A stretch of DNA of 64,000 nucleotides from Stutzerimonas stutzeri. GTDB taxonomy: Bacteria > Pseudomonadota > Gammaproteobacteria > Pseudomonadales > Pseudomonadaceae. Position numbers and translations under genes: made by a program. Positions 1 to 9,220 of the stretch are shown one piece after another (position 1 is the stretch's first letter; each line of letters starts with the position of its first letter). The stretch is taken from the NCBI GenBank assembly GCA_002339675.1, contig DDKB01000017.1, positions 460,327-524,326 of the forward strand, in the 5' to 3' direction. The notes below the pieces were generated by a model. That model was not told the origin of the DNA, searched no databases, and worked only from the letters and a program-made list of their open reading frames with translations.

Positions 1-1
1 G

Positions 2-3000
2 GGCCTGGGCGCGCAGATGGCCGACCTGCCGCAAATCGATGACCTGTGCCGGGTGTTGCTCGACCTCTATGCCGCAGTGCAGGAGGGTCGGCTGGCCGTC
101 AGTCCGCGGTTCTTCGACGATGTCGAGCAGGCCCACGAGGCGCTGGTGGGCATGATGGATCAGGTGGCCGCCGGCTTGCAGGTTTCACCCCGGGCGGATC
201 TGGTCGCTCGGCTGGAAGAGCTGTTGGCCGATGCGCTGGATCCGCAGGCCTATGAACTGCCAGAGCCAGAGCCCGAGCCGCTGCCAATGGAGACGACGGC
301 GGAACCTGCGGCCGGTTTGCCCGAGACTCTCGAGGAGGACATCGCCGCCGAAGCGCAGGCGTGGCCGGCCGAGGAGTCGGTGGCTGCCGACGACCTGGAC
401 GCGGAGATGGTCGACATTTTCCTTGACGAGGCGGTGGACCTGCTCGACAGCGCCGGCGGTGCGCTGGAGCGATGGCTCGCCGATCCGGCGAATCAGTTGG
501 CGCTGTCCGCGTTGCTGCGAGACCTGCATACCCTCAAGGGTGGCGCGCGGATGGCCGAGATCCGCCCCATTGGCGATCTCGCGCACGAACTGGAAACACT
601 CTACGAAGGGCTGTCGGACGGCCGTTACCAGCACACCGCCGAACTGGCGGCGCTGCTGCTGCGCAGCCACGATCAACTCGCTGTCCAGCTTGAGCAGCTA
701 CAGGCGAAAAGCCAGATGGACCAGGCGAATGCGCTCATCGAACGGATTCGCGGTTACCGCCAGGGCGTCATACCGACCTTCACCGACGAAGAGAAGAGCA
801 GCGCTGTAGCCTTGTCCGACTCCGACTCCGACTCCGACTCCGACTCCGATACCGCCGACGATACGGGCGCGGCAACTCCTTCCGCGGCGAACCTCAGCGA
901 CACGGCTGATTTTGGTCCGCTAGAGGAGTCGTCGGACCCCACGCCGAGCGATGCGACCGAGAATGCGGACGGCCTCGACGGGTCTCCCCCGTCCACGGCT
1001 GACACCGCGCCGCAGGGCGCGGACCTGACTGCGGCGTTGGAAATCGTCGAAGGCGTGTCGGAAGCGGACTTCGACGGCGTCGCAGCAGACAGTCAGTCCG
1101 ACGAACCCCTGGCAGCCCTCGCGGCGCCGAAAGACGACGCAGCGGCATCCGAACGCTGGGACAACCGTGATCCGGAGCTGGTCGAGATCTTTCTCGAGGA
1201 AGGGTTCGATATCATCGAACGCGCCGGCGCCTCGTTGCAACGCTGGATGGACGACGTCGGCAACAGTTTCGAAATCGAGACCTTGCAGCGCGATCTGCAC
1301 ACCCTCAAGGGTGGCGCGCGGATGGCTGACATCCGCGAAATCGGCGACCTCGCCCATGAGCTGGAATACCTGTACGAGGGGCTCTGCGCCGGCAACTACC
1401 GCGCAAGCCCGGCATTGTTCGCCCTGTTACAGGGCTGCCACGATCGGCTGGCGGTCATGCTGGAGGCCGTGCGGGGCTACCAGGCCGTGCCGAACGGCGA
1501 TGACCTGATCGCGACCATCCGGCACTTTCGCGACAATCCTGACGAGCAACTGACCATTCCGAGCAGCGTGGCCCTGCGGGCCGCTCAAGATCTTACCCAG
1601 TCTTCGGCGGAGGCCGAAATCCTGGACATCTTTGTCGAGGAGGCGGACGACCTGCTCGAAGAGATGGAGTCGGCGCTTGGCCGCTGGGAAGCCACGCGCG
1701 ACAGCGTCGGACCGCTGGTCGACATGATGCGCGTGCTGCATACCCTCAAGGGTGGTGCCAGACTGGCCGGGCAGGTCGGCCTGGGCGACATGGCGCACGA
1801 CCTCGAGCAACGCCTCGGAGAAGCGCAGCAGCAGGGCGGTGCCTGGTCGGACAGCCTGTTTCTCGACGTGCAGGGTGGCTATGACGCCCTGCTCAAGGCG
1901 GTCGAGGCAATGCGCGCGCAGTTGCAGAATGAACCGGACGCCGAGTTCGAGGCGGCGCCGTCGCCCTCCGTGGGCGACGGCCCTGCCGATGCCGCGGTGA
2001 TTCGACTGGAAACCCCCATCGTCGCGGCCAGTATCCAGGCACCGGCCAACAAGGCGCCGGCCAAGGTGCTGCCGTTCATTCGCCGGGCCGAGCAGGCGGC
2101 GCAGGACGCCGCGTCCCGACGCGCCCCTCAGGAACTGGTCAAGGTCCCTGCCGAGCTGCTCGAAGGCCTGGTGAACCTGGCGGGCGAAACCTCGATCTTT
2201 CGTGGGCGCGTCGAGCAGCAGGTCAGCGATGTGGGCTTTACCCTCGGCGAGATGGAAGCCACCATCGAGCGTGTGCGCGATCAGTTGCGCCGGCTAGACA
2301 CCGAAACCCAGGCGCAGATCCTCAGTCGCTACCAGGCCGAAGCCGAGCGCGCCGGCTACGACGATTTCGACCCGCTGGAAATGGACCGCCATTCGCAACT
2401 GCAGCAGCTTTCGCGCGCGCTGTTCGAGTCGGCATCCGACCTGCTGGATCTGAAAGAGACACTGGCAGCGCGCAACCGCGATGCCGAAACGCTCCTGCTG
2501 CAGCAGGCGCGTGTCAATACCGAGCTCCAGGAAGGCCTCATGCGGACCCGTATGGTGCCGTTCGACCGGCTCGTGCCGCGTCTGCGGCGCATCGTCCGCC
2601 AAGTCGCCAGCGAACTGGGCAAGCAGGTGGAATTACACGTCGGAAATGCCACCGGCGAAATGGATCGCAGCGTGCTCGAGCGAATCGTCGCGCCGCTGGA
2701 GCACATGCTGCGCAATGCCGTGGACCATGGCATTGAGACGGCGGCCGTGCGTCAGGCGGCGGGCAAGCCCGAGCAGGGCAATATCCGTCTTGAGCTCGGG
2801 CGCGAGGGCGGCGATATTGTGTTGGCGCTCAGCGATGACGGTGCCGGCATCAATCTGCAAGCGGTCCGGCGCAAGGCAGTCGAGCGCGGCCTGATGCTAC
2901 CCGGTGCCGAACTGTCGGACCATGAAGTGCTGCAGTTCATCCTCGAAGCTGGTTTTTCCACCGCCGCCCAGGTGACGCAGATCTCGGGGCGCGGCGTCGG

Positions 3001-3973
3001 TATGGACGTGGTGCATTCGGAAGTCAAGCAGCTCGGGGGCTCGATGAGCATCGAGTCCACCCTTGGGCAAGGCACCCGTTTCCTGATCCGATTGCCGTTC
3101 ACCGTCTCGGTGAACCGAGCGCTGATGGTTTACTCGGGCGAAGACCTGTATGCCATCCCTCTGAATACCATCGAAGGCATCGTACGGGTCTCGCCCTACG
3201 AACTGGAAGCCTACTACCAGCCCGGGGCCTCGCGCTTCGAGTATGCGGGGCAGACCTACGAGCTGCGCTACCTCGGCGAGCTGCTGAACAACGGCCAGCG
3301 GCCCAAGCTGGTCGGCCAGAGCCTGCCGCTGCCGGTGATCCTGGTGCGCTCCAACGAGCACAGCGTGGCCGTGCAGGTCGACAGTCTGGCCGGTTCGCGC
3401 GAGATCGTGGTGAAGAGCCTCGGGCCGCAGTTCGCCACGGTGCCAGGTATCTCCGGCGCGACCATCCTCGGGGACGGCCGCGTGGTGGTGATTCTCGACT
3501 TGCTGGCCACCATTCGTGTCCTGCACGCGCACCTGCTCACCCAACAGCAACCGATGCCGCTGCTCGGACATGATGAACCGGCCGATACGGAGGCCGACCG
3601 GCCGACCCTGGTCATGGTTGTGGATGATTCGGTGACCGTACGCAAGGTCACCAGCCGCTTGCTCGAGCGCAACGGCATGAACGTGCTCACCGCCAAGGAC
3701 GGGGTCGATGCCATTACCCAGCTGCAGGAGCGCAGGCCCGACATCATGCTGCTGGACATCGAGATGCCGCGCATGGACGGGTTCGAGGTCGCGACCCTGG
3801 TGCGTCACGACGAGCACCTGAAAGACTTGCCGATCGTCATGATCACCTCGCGTACCGGGGAAAAGCACCGCGATCGGGCTATGGCGATCGGTGTGAACGA
3901 ATACCTCGGCAAACCGTACCAGGAGTCCCTGCTGCTCGAGACCATCCAACAGCTGGTCAAACGTCATGAGTGA
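2..3973 (+). CDS. chpA: ChpA-type hybrid chemotaxis kinase, 3' part (5' end outside window)
   Basis: CheA-like histidine kinase of the Chp system, which controls type IV pilus twitching and surface sensing. The frame is open to the left edge, so the gene is partial; family members run to about 2,000-2,500 residues and 1,323 are visible. Counting from the in-frame ATG at 17, three Hpt domains carry the phospho-acceptor motif HTLKGGAR (His near residues 171, 428 and 575). They are followed by a dimerisation helix pair, a HATPase domain (N box around HMLRNAVDHG, glycine boxes DDGAGI and GRGVGMDVV), a CheW-like domain, and a C-terminal receiver whose acceptor Asp lies in LLDIEMP near residue 1,247. 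Acidic Ala/Pro/Ser-rich linkers separate the Hpt domains, one with a Ser-Asp repeat. It overlaps chpB by 8 bases. Confidence 0.95.
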   Translation, partial: GLGAQMADLPQIDDLCRVLLDLYAAVQEGRLAVSPRFFDDVEQAHEALVGMMDQVAAGLQVSPRADLVARLEELLADALDPQAYELPEPEPEPLPMETTAEPAAGLPETLEEDIAAEAQAWPAEESVAADDLDAEMVDIFLDEAVDLLDSAGGALERWLADPANQLALSALLRDLHTLKGGARMAEIRPIGDLAHELETLYEGLSDGRYQHTAELAALLLRSHDQLAVQLEQLQAKSQMDQANALIERIRGYRQGVIPTFTDEEKSSAVALSDSDSDSDSDSDTADDTGAATPSAANLSDTADFGPLEESSDPTPSDATENADGLDGSPPSTADTAPQGADLTAALEIVEGVSEADFDGVAADSQSDEPLAALAAPKDDAAASERWDNRDPELVEIFLEEGFDIIERAGASLQRWMDDVGNSFEIETLQRDLHTLKGGARMADIREIGDLAHELEYLYEGLCAGNYRASPALFALLQGCHDRLAVMLEAVRGYQAVPNGDDLIATIRHFRDNPDEQLTIPSSVALRAAQDLTQSSAEAEILDIFVEEADDLLEEMESALGRWEATRDSVGPLVDMMRVLHTLKGGARLAGQVGLGDMAHDLEQRLGEAQQQGGAWSDSLFLDVQGGYDALLKAVEAMRAQLQNEPDAEFEAAPSPSVGDGPADAAVIRLETPIVAASIQAPANKAPAKVLPFIRRAEQAAQDAASRRAPQELVKVPAELLEGLVNLAGETSIFRGRVEQQVSDVGFTLGEMEATIERVRDQLRRLDTETQAQILSRYQAEAERAGYDDFDPLEMDRHSQLQQLSRALFESASDLLDLKETLAARNRDAETLLLQQARVNTELQEGLMRTRMVPFDRLVPRLRRIVRQVASELGKQVELHVGNATGEMDRSVLERIVAPLEHMLRNAVDHGIETAAVRQAAGKPEQGNIRLELGREGGDIVLALSDDGAGINLQAVRRKAVERGLMLPGAELSDHEVLQFILEAGFSTAAQVTQISGRGVGMDVVHSEVKQLGGSMSIESTLGQGTRFLIRLPFTVSVNRALMVYSGEDLYAIPLNTIEGIVRVSPYELEAYYQPGASRFEYAGQTYELRYLGELLNNGQRPKLVGQSLPLPVILVRSNEHSVAVQVDSLAGSREIVVKSLGPQFATVPGISGATILGDGRVVVILDLLATIRVLHAHLLTQQQPMPLLGHDEPADTEADRPTLVMVVDDSVTVRKVTSRLLERNGMNVLTAKDGVDAITQLQERRPDIMLLDIEMPRMDGFEVATLVRHDEHLKDLPIVMITSRTGEKHRDRAMAIGVNEYLGKPYQESLLLETIQQLVKRHE
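815..850 (+). repeat. Hexanucleotide tandem repeat (TCCGAC) within chpA
   Basis: Six consecutive TCCGAC-type units (the last ends in T) encode a run of alternating Ser and Asp in a linker between Hpt domains. The unit is a multiple of three, so slippage would change linker length without breaking the frame. Confidence 0.9.
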
Positions 3974-5018
3974 GGTGGTCGCTGCCCGCATCGGCGTCAT
4001 TGCCGACACCTCGCTGCAGCGCCATGTGCTGCAGCAGGCGCTGAGCGCCAACGGCTATCAGGTGGTGCTCAACAGCGACCCGGCCCGACTGGAGGAGGCG
4101 GACGTCGCAGCAGTCGAGGCCGACCTCTGGCTGGTGGATCTGGCGCAGACCGAAGACTCGCCTCTGGTGAACGCGTTACTGGAACGGGACAGCTGCCCGG
4201 TACTGTTTGGCGAGGGGCACGCGCCCGAGCGCCAGTCGGAGCATTATCCGCGCTGGGAACGCCGGCTGTTCGGCAAGCTCAAGCGGCTGGTTGGCGATCC
4301 ATCACGGATCGTCGGGCCACGCCTGGCGGTACTGCGCGGCGACGGTGAGCGTCCGGCACGACTGGTGCTGCCCGGCATGCTGGCGGCTGCGTCCGACTCG
4401 GTCGGCGAGCCGGCGCGCGATGTCTGGTTACTGGCGGCGTCGTTGGGTGGCCCGGAAGCCGTGAAGACCTTTCTCGATGCGCTGCCCGCCGGCTTGCCGG
4501 TCGGCTTCATCTACGCCCAGCACATCGAGGCGACGTTCGAAACCGCGTTGGCCCAGGCGGTGGGCCGGCACAGCCAGTGGCACGTGACGGCCAGCCGGGA
4601 CGGTGACGCGATTCGCTGCGGCGAGGTGGTGATCGCGCCTATCGCCCAGGAGCTGGGTTTCACCCGCGACGGCGCGATGCAATTGACCGGGCGCAGCTGG
4701 CCCGAACCCTACAGTCCGTCGATCGACCAGATGATGCTGAACCTGGCGCAGCAGTTCGCTAGTCGCTGCGGCGTTATCGCCTTCAGTGGCATGGGCAGCG
4801 ACGGTAACGCCGCGGCGGCCTACCTGGTGCGCCAGGGCGGTCGCGTCTGGACCCAGCGTGCCGAGTCCTGCGTCTGTTCGAGCATGCCGGACAGCCTTCG
4901 CGAAGGCGGATACAGCGTGCTCAGCGGCGACCCCCGGGAACTGGCGCAGGCACTGGTCAATCACTTCCTGCAACAGGCCAGCCCTGCTGCGGCCGTTTCT
5001 CAACTGGACGTACCATGA
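3966..5018 (+). CDS. chpB: ChpB, CheB-type protein-glutamate methylesterase
   Basis: Methylesterase that removes methyl groups from the chemoreceptor serving the Chp pathway (PilJ in P. aeruginosa). 350 residues. The N-terminal 120 or so look like a degenerate receiver (LWLVDLA keeps one Asp). The C-terminal CheB catalytic domain shows the triad region: Ser in LLAASLGGPE, His in YAQHIE and Asp in SGMGSDGNAAA. The start overlaps the end of chpA and the stop overlaps the chpC start, so translation is probably coupled. Adaptation of the Chp array is the expected role. Confidence 0.92.
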   Translation: MSEVVAARIGVIADTSLQRHVLQQALSANGYQVVLNSDPARLEEADVAAVEADLWLVDLAQTEDSPLVNALLERDSCPVLFGEGHAPERQSEHYPRWERRLFGKLKRLVGDPSRIVGPRLAVLRGDGERPARLVLPGMLAAASDSVGEPARDVWLLAASLGGPEAVKTFLDALPAGLPVGFIYAQHIEATFETALAQAVGRHSQWHVTASRDGDAIRCGEVVIAPIAQELGFTRDGAMQLTGRSWPEPYSPSIDQMMLNLAQQFASRCGVIAFSGMGSDGNAAAAYLVRQGGRVWTQRAESCVCSSMPDSLREGGYSVLSGDPRELAQALVNHFLQQASPAAAVSQLDVP

Positions 5019-5485
5019 GCCAAACCATCGCTTCCCAGGACACGCCCGCCAGCCTCACCGGCCTCCTGGTGCCGCTGGCAGACCGCACGTTGCTGTTGCC
5101 CAACGTGGCCGTGGCCGAGCTGATCCCCTTTCGTGCGCCACGGGCTGCCCAGGGCACGCCGCCATGGTTTCTCGGGCAAATCCCCTGGCGCGACCTCATG
5201 CTGCCGCTGCTGTCGTTCGAGGCCGCCTCGGACGGGCAGCCGTCAACCGGTCCGCTGGCGCGTGTCGCGGTGCTCAACGCTCTGGGCGGCCGGGACCACG
5301 TGAAGTTCATCGCCCTGCTGGTGCAGGGCATCCCGCGTTCGGTCAAGGTCGATCCGAGCCTTGCGCATTCGGACGTCGCCCTGGCACCGCTGGAGCTCGA
5401 CGCCGTCAACCTCGGTGACGTGCAGGCGCGGATTCCCGATCTGGTGGCGCTGGAGCAGAAACTGGCGGATGCCGGGCTGATCTGA
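5015..5485 (+). CDS. chpC: ChpC, CheW-like adaptor
   Basis: 156-residue CheW-domain protein expected to link chemoreceptors to ChpA. It lacks enzymatic motifs; the body is a single CheW-like beta-barrel (residues about 15-150, with LLVPLADRTLLLPNVAVAEL at the start of the fold). Its ATG overlaps the TGA of chpB by four bases. In P. aeruginosa chpD (AraC family) and chpE (LysE-like) follow; here the next gene is the convergent rsmE, so those two are absent from this location. Confidence 0.88.
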   Translation: MSQTIASQDTPASLTGLLVPLADRTLLLPNVAVAELIPFRAPRAAQGTPPWFLGQIPWRDLMLPLLSFEAASDGQPSTGPLARVAVLNALGGRDHVKFIALLVQGIPRSVKVDPSLAHSDVALAPLELDAVNLGDVQARIPDLVALEQKLADAGLI

Positions 5486-5515
5486 GCCGCCCGCGACCTC
5501 ATCGGCCGCCGGGTC

Positions 5516-6244
5516 TCAGGAGGGCGGTTGCAGGTCGCCCCACAGGTGCTGCGCCACGCTCAGCGCCACCACGGGCGCGGTCTCGGTACGCAGCACGCGC
5601 GGGCCCAGGCGAGCGGCCTGGAATCCCGCGCGCTGGGCCTGGTCAAGTTCAGCATCTGACAAGCCGCCCTCGGGCCCGATCAGAAAGGCCAAGGTGGTAG
5701 GGCGCGGGTGCGTCGCCAGCGCCTGTGCCACGGGATGCAGCACCAACTTCAGTTCGGCCTCGAGGCTCAGCCATTGCTCGAGCGGCATGGGCGGGTGGAT
5801 GATCGGCACCACGGATCGACCGCACTGCTCGCAGGCGCTGATCGCAATCTGTCGCCAGTGCGCCAGGCGCTTGTCCGCGCGGTCCTCGTTCAGGCGCACT
5901 TCGCAGCGCTCACTTAGAATCGGGGTGAGTTCGCTGACGCCCAGTTCGGTCGCTTTCTGGATAGCCCAGTCCATCCGCTCGCCGCGCGACAGGCCCTGTC
6001 CCAGGTGGACGCGCAGGCTGGATTCGGGCAGGCCGGGCAGGCATTCGTGCAGGTGCACCATGACCCGCTTCTTGCCGACTTCCACCAGCTCGCCGCGGTA
6101 CTCGTGCCCGCTGCCGTCGAACAACTGCACCACGGCGCCGGCTGCCAGCCGCAGGACGCGGCCGATGTAGTGCGCCGCCGCCTCCGGCAGTTCATGGCTG
6201 CCAAGCGAAAGAGGGACATCGATGTAAAAGCGGGATATACGCAT
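5516..6244 (-). CDS. rsmE: 16S rRNA (uracil-1498-N3)-methyltransferase
   Basis: SPOUT-family methyltransferase that methylates N3 of U1498 in 16S rRNA, using S-adenosylmethionine. 242 residues, the normal family length. An N-terminal PUA-like domain (residues 1-70) precedes the knotted SPOUT fold with the cofactor motifs FLIGPEGGLSDAE (about 187-199) and LGPRVLRTETA (about 212-222). It is convergent with chpC and precedes nothing obviously co-functional; the neighbouring bioA is on the same strand about 90 bases upstream. Likely a constitutive housekeeping gene. Confidence 0.95.
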   Translation of the reverse strand: MRISRFYIDVPLSLGSHELPEAAAHYIGRVLRLAAGAVVQLFDGSGHEYRGELVEVGKKRVMVHLHECLPGLPESSLRVHLGQGLSRGERMDWAIQKATELGVSELTPILSERCEVRLNEDRADKRLAHWRQIAISACEQCGRSVVPIIHPPMPLEQWLSLEAELKLVLHPVAQALATHPRPTTLAFLIGPEGGLSDAELDQAQRAGFQAARLGPRVLRTETAPVVALSVAQHLWGDLQPPS

Positions 6245-6333
6245 CGGGCACGCTGCGCTCTGTCAGGAAAGCAGGCAGTCTAAAGCCAAAGGGCACGGCC
6301 CTGAAGTCCCGGATCGAGGCCGTTCGGTTGCGG

Positions 6334-7740
6334 CTAGCCGGGATCGCGGAACTCGCGCGGCGCGCCGGCAGCCACGGCGACACTGACCGAGGCGCGCGTG
6401 GCGATCTCGATGCCTTCGCTGGCGACCTCGGCGAGGAAATCAATTTGCTCCTCGGTGATGGTGTAGGGCGGCAAGAAGTACACCACGCTGCCCAGGGGGC
6501 GCAGCAACGCGCCGCGCTGTAGCGCGTGCTGATAGACCTTCAACCCGCGACGTTCCTGCCAGGGGTAGGCGGTCTTGCTGGCCTTGTCCTGGACCATCTC
6601 GATCGCAACGGCCATGCCGGTTTGCCGGACCTCGGCCACGTGGGGGTGATGGGCAAGGTGAGCGGTGGCGCTGGCCATGCGGGCCGCCAGTGTCTTGTTG
6701 GCCTCCAGCACCTGGTCCTGCTCGAAGATGTCCAGCGTGGCCAGGGCCGCCGCGCAGGCCAGCGGGTTGCCGGTGTAGGTATGCGAGTGCAGGAAGGCGC
6801 GCAACGTGGCGTAGTCGTCGTAGAACGCCTGGTACAAGCGGTCGGTGGTCAGGACCGCAGCCATCGGCAGGTAGCCGCCGGTGAGGGCCTTCGACAAGCA
6901 GAGGAAGTCGGGGGTGATACCCGCCTGCTCGCAGGCGAACATGGTGCCGGTGCGGCCGAAGCCGACGGCGATCTCGTCGTGGATCAGGTGCACTTCGTAG
7001 CGGTCGCAGGCTTCACGCAACAGCTTGAGGTAGACCGGGTGATACATGCGCATGCCGCCGGCGCCCTGTATCAGCGGCTCGACGATGACGGCGGCGATGT
7101 CGCGGTGATGCTCGGCCAGGGTCTGCTCCATGTGCACGAACATCTGCCGCGAGTGCGCTTCACAGCTCACGCCGTCCGGGCGCAGGTAGCAATCCGGGCT
7201 GAGTACCTTGTAGGTGTCGAGCAACAGGGGCTTATAGGTATCGGTGAACAGGGCCACGTCGCCCACCGACATCGCCGCCACGGTCTCGCCGTGGTAGCTG
7301 TTGGTCAGCGTCACGAATCGCTGTTTTTCCGAGCGGCCGCAGTTTCGCCAGTAGTGAAAGCTCATCTTCAGCGCGACCTCGATGCCGGTCGAGCCGTTGT
7401 CGGTGTAGAACACCCGGTCCAGGCCCTGCGGCGTGATCCGCACCAGCCGTTCGGACAGCTCAACCACCGGCTGGTGGCTGAAACCGGCCAACATGACGTG
7501 CTCAAGCTGGTCGAGCTGGTCCTTGATGCGCTGGTTGATTCGCGGGTTGGCGTGGCCGAACACGTTCACCCACCAGGAGCTGACGGCGTCCAGGTAGCGT
7601 TTGCCATCGAAGTCTTCGAGCCAGACGCCTTCGCCGCGGCGAATGGGGATCAGGGGCAGCTGTTCGTGATCCTTCATCTGGGTGCAGGGGTGCCAGAGGA
7701 CGGAAAGGTCGCGTTGCATCCAGCTGTCGTTCAGGCTCAT
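6334..7740 (-). CDS. bioA: Adenosylmethionine-8-amino-7-oxononanoate aminotransferase
   Basis: PLP enzyme of biotin synthesis that converts KAPA to DAPA with S-adenosylmethionine as amino donor. Class III aminotransferase: substrate-pocket motif HPCTQMKDHE near the N terminus, PLP-contacting Asp in HDEIAVGFGRTGT, and PLP Schiff-base Lys in LSKALTGGYLPMA. The start at 7740 is preferred over the in-frame ATG 39 bases further upstream because AAGGAG lies just before it; this gives 468 residues. It stands alone, not with bioBFHCD, as is usual in Pseudomonas. A C-terminal Ala/Val-rich tail of about 20 residues is non-conserved looking. Confidence 0.94.
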   Translation of the reverse strand: MSLNDSWMQRDLSVLWHPCTQMKDHEQLPLIPIRRGEGVWLEDFDGKRYLDAVSSWWVNVFGHANPRINQRIKDQLDQLEHVMLAGFSHQPVVELSERLVRITPQGLDRVFYTDNGSTGIEVALKMSFHYWRNCGRSEKQRFVTLTNSYHGETVAAMSVGDVALFTDTYKPLLLDTYKVLSPDCYLRPDGVSCEAHSRQMFVHMEQTLAEHHRDIAAVIVEPLIQGAGGMRMYHPVYLKLLREACDRYEVHLIHDEIAVGFGRTGTMFACEQAGITPDFLCLSKALTGGYLPMAAVLTTDRLYQAFYDDYATLRAFLHSHTYTGNPLACAAALATLDIFEQDQVLEANKTLAARMASATAHLAHHPHVAEVRQTGMAVAIEMVQDKASKTAYPWQERRGLKVYQHALQRGALLRPLGSVVYFLPPYTITEEQIDFLAEVASEGIEIATRASVSVAVAAGAPREFRDPG

Positions 7741-7904
7741 CTCGGCTCCTTCGGGTCGTGCGTCGGCGCAGCCTAGCAAATCCGCGAACGCATTCGCCCG
7801 GCGGATCTATCTGGCGGGTCGATATTTTGAAACGAAAAAATGCGATTCATTCCGATCTGTAAGCCGTTAGGCTAGCGCCATCGATTAAGTGGGGACGCGA
7901 AGCG

Positions 7905-8459
7905 ATGCAATGGCGGAATTCTTCCAGTAACTACGGGCTGATCAGCATCACCATGCACTGGCTGGTAGCGCTGGCGGTGGTCGGGCTCTTCGCGCTGGGC
8001 TATTGGATGGTAGGGCTGACCTACTACAACAGCTGGTACCGCACCGCCCCGGATATCCACAAGAGCGTCGGCCTGCTGCTGTTCGCCTTGATGCTGCTGC
8101 GGGTTGTCTGGCGCATGTCGAGCCAGGGGCCGGCGCCGCTGGCGGACCACTCGCGACCAGTCCGGCTGGCCACGAAAGCTGGCCATGGGCTGCTCTATGC
8201 CGGCTTGTTCGCCGTGATGTTGACCGGCTACCTGATTTCCACCGCCGATGGCCGGGGCATCAGTGTGTTCGGCTGGTTTGAAGTGCCGGCCCTGGTCACA
8301 GCCATTCCGGACCAGGAAGACGTCGCCGGCCAGCTCCACCAATACCTCGCCTGGGCGCTTGTGATCCTCTCGGCGATCCATGCCCTCGCGGCCCTCAAGC
8401 ACCATTTCATCGACCGCGACGCGACACTCAAGCGGATGCTCGGTCGTGCCGATGCCTGA
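7905..8459 (+). CDS. Cytochrome b561 family membrane protein
   Basis: Four-helix di-haem b-type cytochrome of the inner membrane (YodB/YceJ type), expected to pass electrons from the quinone pool to a periplasmic acceptor. 184 residues with hydrophobic segments at about 14-36, 50-68, 90-108 and 142-160. Candidate haem-ligand histidines are in TMHWLVA (helix 1), IHKSVGLLL (helix 2) and GHGLLY and AIHALAALKHHF (helices 3 and 4). It lies 24 bases upstream of a yceI gene, and this pairing is very common in proteobacteria, which supports one transcript. Its physiological partner is not known. Confidence 0.9.
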   Translation: MQWRNSSSNYGLISITMHWLVALAVVGLFALGYWMVGLTYYNSWYRTAPDIHKSVGLLLFALMLLRVVWRMSSQGPAPLADHSRPVRLATKAGHGLLYAGLFAVMLTGYLISTADGRGISVFGWFEVPALVTAIPDQEDVAGQLHQYLAWALVILSAIHALAALKHHFIDRDATLKRMLGRADA

Positions 8460-8483
8460 TCCATTTCGAAAAAGGAGAGTTCC

Positions 8484-9059
8484 ATGTTGAAGAAAACCTT
8501 CGCGGCGTTGGCCCTGGGTTCGGTGACCCTCGCCGGCCAAGCGGTCGCGGCCGATTACGTCATCGACACCAAAGGCCAGCACGCTTTCGTCAACTTCAAG
8601 ATCAGCCACCTGGGCTACAGCTGGGTGTGGGGTAGTTTCAAGGAGTTCGACGGCCGCTTCAGCTTTGATGCCGACAAGCCGGAGGCGAGCAGCGTTACCG
8701 TCGAACTCAAGACCGCCAGCGTCGACACCAATCACGCCGAGCGCGACAAGCACCTGCGCAGCGGCGACTTCCTGAACGTGTCCGAGCATCCGACCGCGAC
8801 CTTCGAGTCCATCTCGGTCAAGTCGACCGGAGAAGGCACTGCGGACATCAGCGGCAACCTGACCCTGAACGGCGTGACCAAGCCGGTGGTCATCGCCGGC
8901 AAGTTCATCGGCGAGGGCAAGGACCCCTGGGGTGGCTACCGTGCCGGGTTCGAAGGCACGACGACCCTGAAGCTGAAAGACTTCGATATCCAGATGGACC
9001 TTGGGCCGGCCTCGCAGACGGTCGACCTGATCATTTCGGTCGAAGGGGTGCGTCAGTAA
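8484..9059 (+). CDS. YceI-family periplasmic lipid-binding protein
   Basis: 191-residue YceI-like lipocalin-fold protein. The family binds isoprenoids such as polyprenyl chains in the periplasm, and the precise role is unsettled. A cleavable signal peptide is clear (residues 1-22, ending GQAVAA). The mature part has the family pattern: YVIDTKGQHAFVNFKISHLGYS at its start, then NTNHAERDKHLRS-like sequence (here DTNHAERDKHLRSGDFLN). A strong ribosome site AAGGAGAG precedes the ATG. It follows cytochrome b561 by 24 bases, and a hairpin terminator follows the stop. Confidence 0.93.
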   Translation: MLKKTFAALALGSVTLAGQAVAADYVIDTKGQHAFVNFKISHLGYSWVWGSFKEFDGRFSFDADKPEASSVTVELKTASVDTNHAERDKHLRSGDFLNVSEHPTATFESISVKSTGEGTADISGNLTLNGVTKPVVIAGKFIGEGKDPWGGYRAGFEGTTTLKLKDFDIQMDLGPASQTVDLIISVEGVRQ

Positions 9060-9077
9060 GGTTCGATGCGATATCAG

Positions 9078-9102
9078 ACGCCGGCGCAAGCCGGCGTTCT
9101 GC
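9078..9102 (+). terminator. Hairpin terminator after yceI
   Basis: Eight-base stem ACGCCGGC/GCCGGCGT around a GCAA tetraloop, followed by a pyrimidine-rich TCTGCTTTCTG tail, 19 bases after the yceI stop. Confidence 0.7.
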
Positions 9103-9189
9103 TTTCTGCGGCGCCGGCTGGCGAAGCTTGTCATCCGCTCCAGTGTCGCAATGCATTGCCGCGAACGGCCGTTGCAGACGCGAATCGCT

Positions 9190-9220
9190 GTTTACAAACA
9201 TTGTTGAATGTAAGTATATT
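9190..9220 (+). promoter_or_regulatory. Efflux-operon promoter overlapped by TtgR-like operator
   Basis: TTTACA (9191-9196), an 18-base spacer and TATATT (9215-9220) form a good sigma-70 promoter. The spacer and -35 form an imperfect palindrome with outer arms TTACA and TGTAA (9192-9213). From memory, the TtgR operator of P. putida ttgABC reads almost the same (TTTACAAACA, six or so bases, then GAATGTAAGTA). The site is about 75 bases upstream of the adaptor gene. Binding by a TtgR/ArpR-type TetR repressor is an inference. Confidence 0.75.

Noticed and set aside
815..850. Short tandem repeat as a possible CRISPR fragment
   Set aside because: Six-base units without spacers inside a coding frame; it encodes a Ser-Asp linker.
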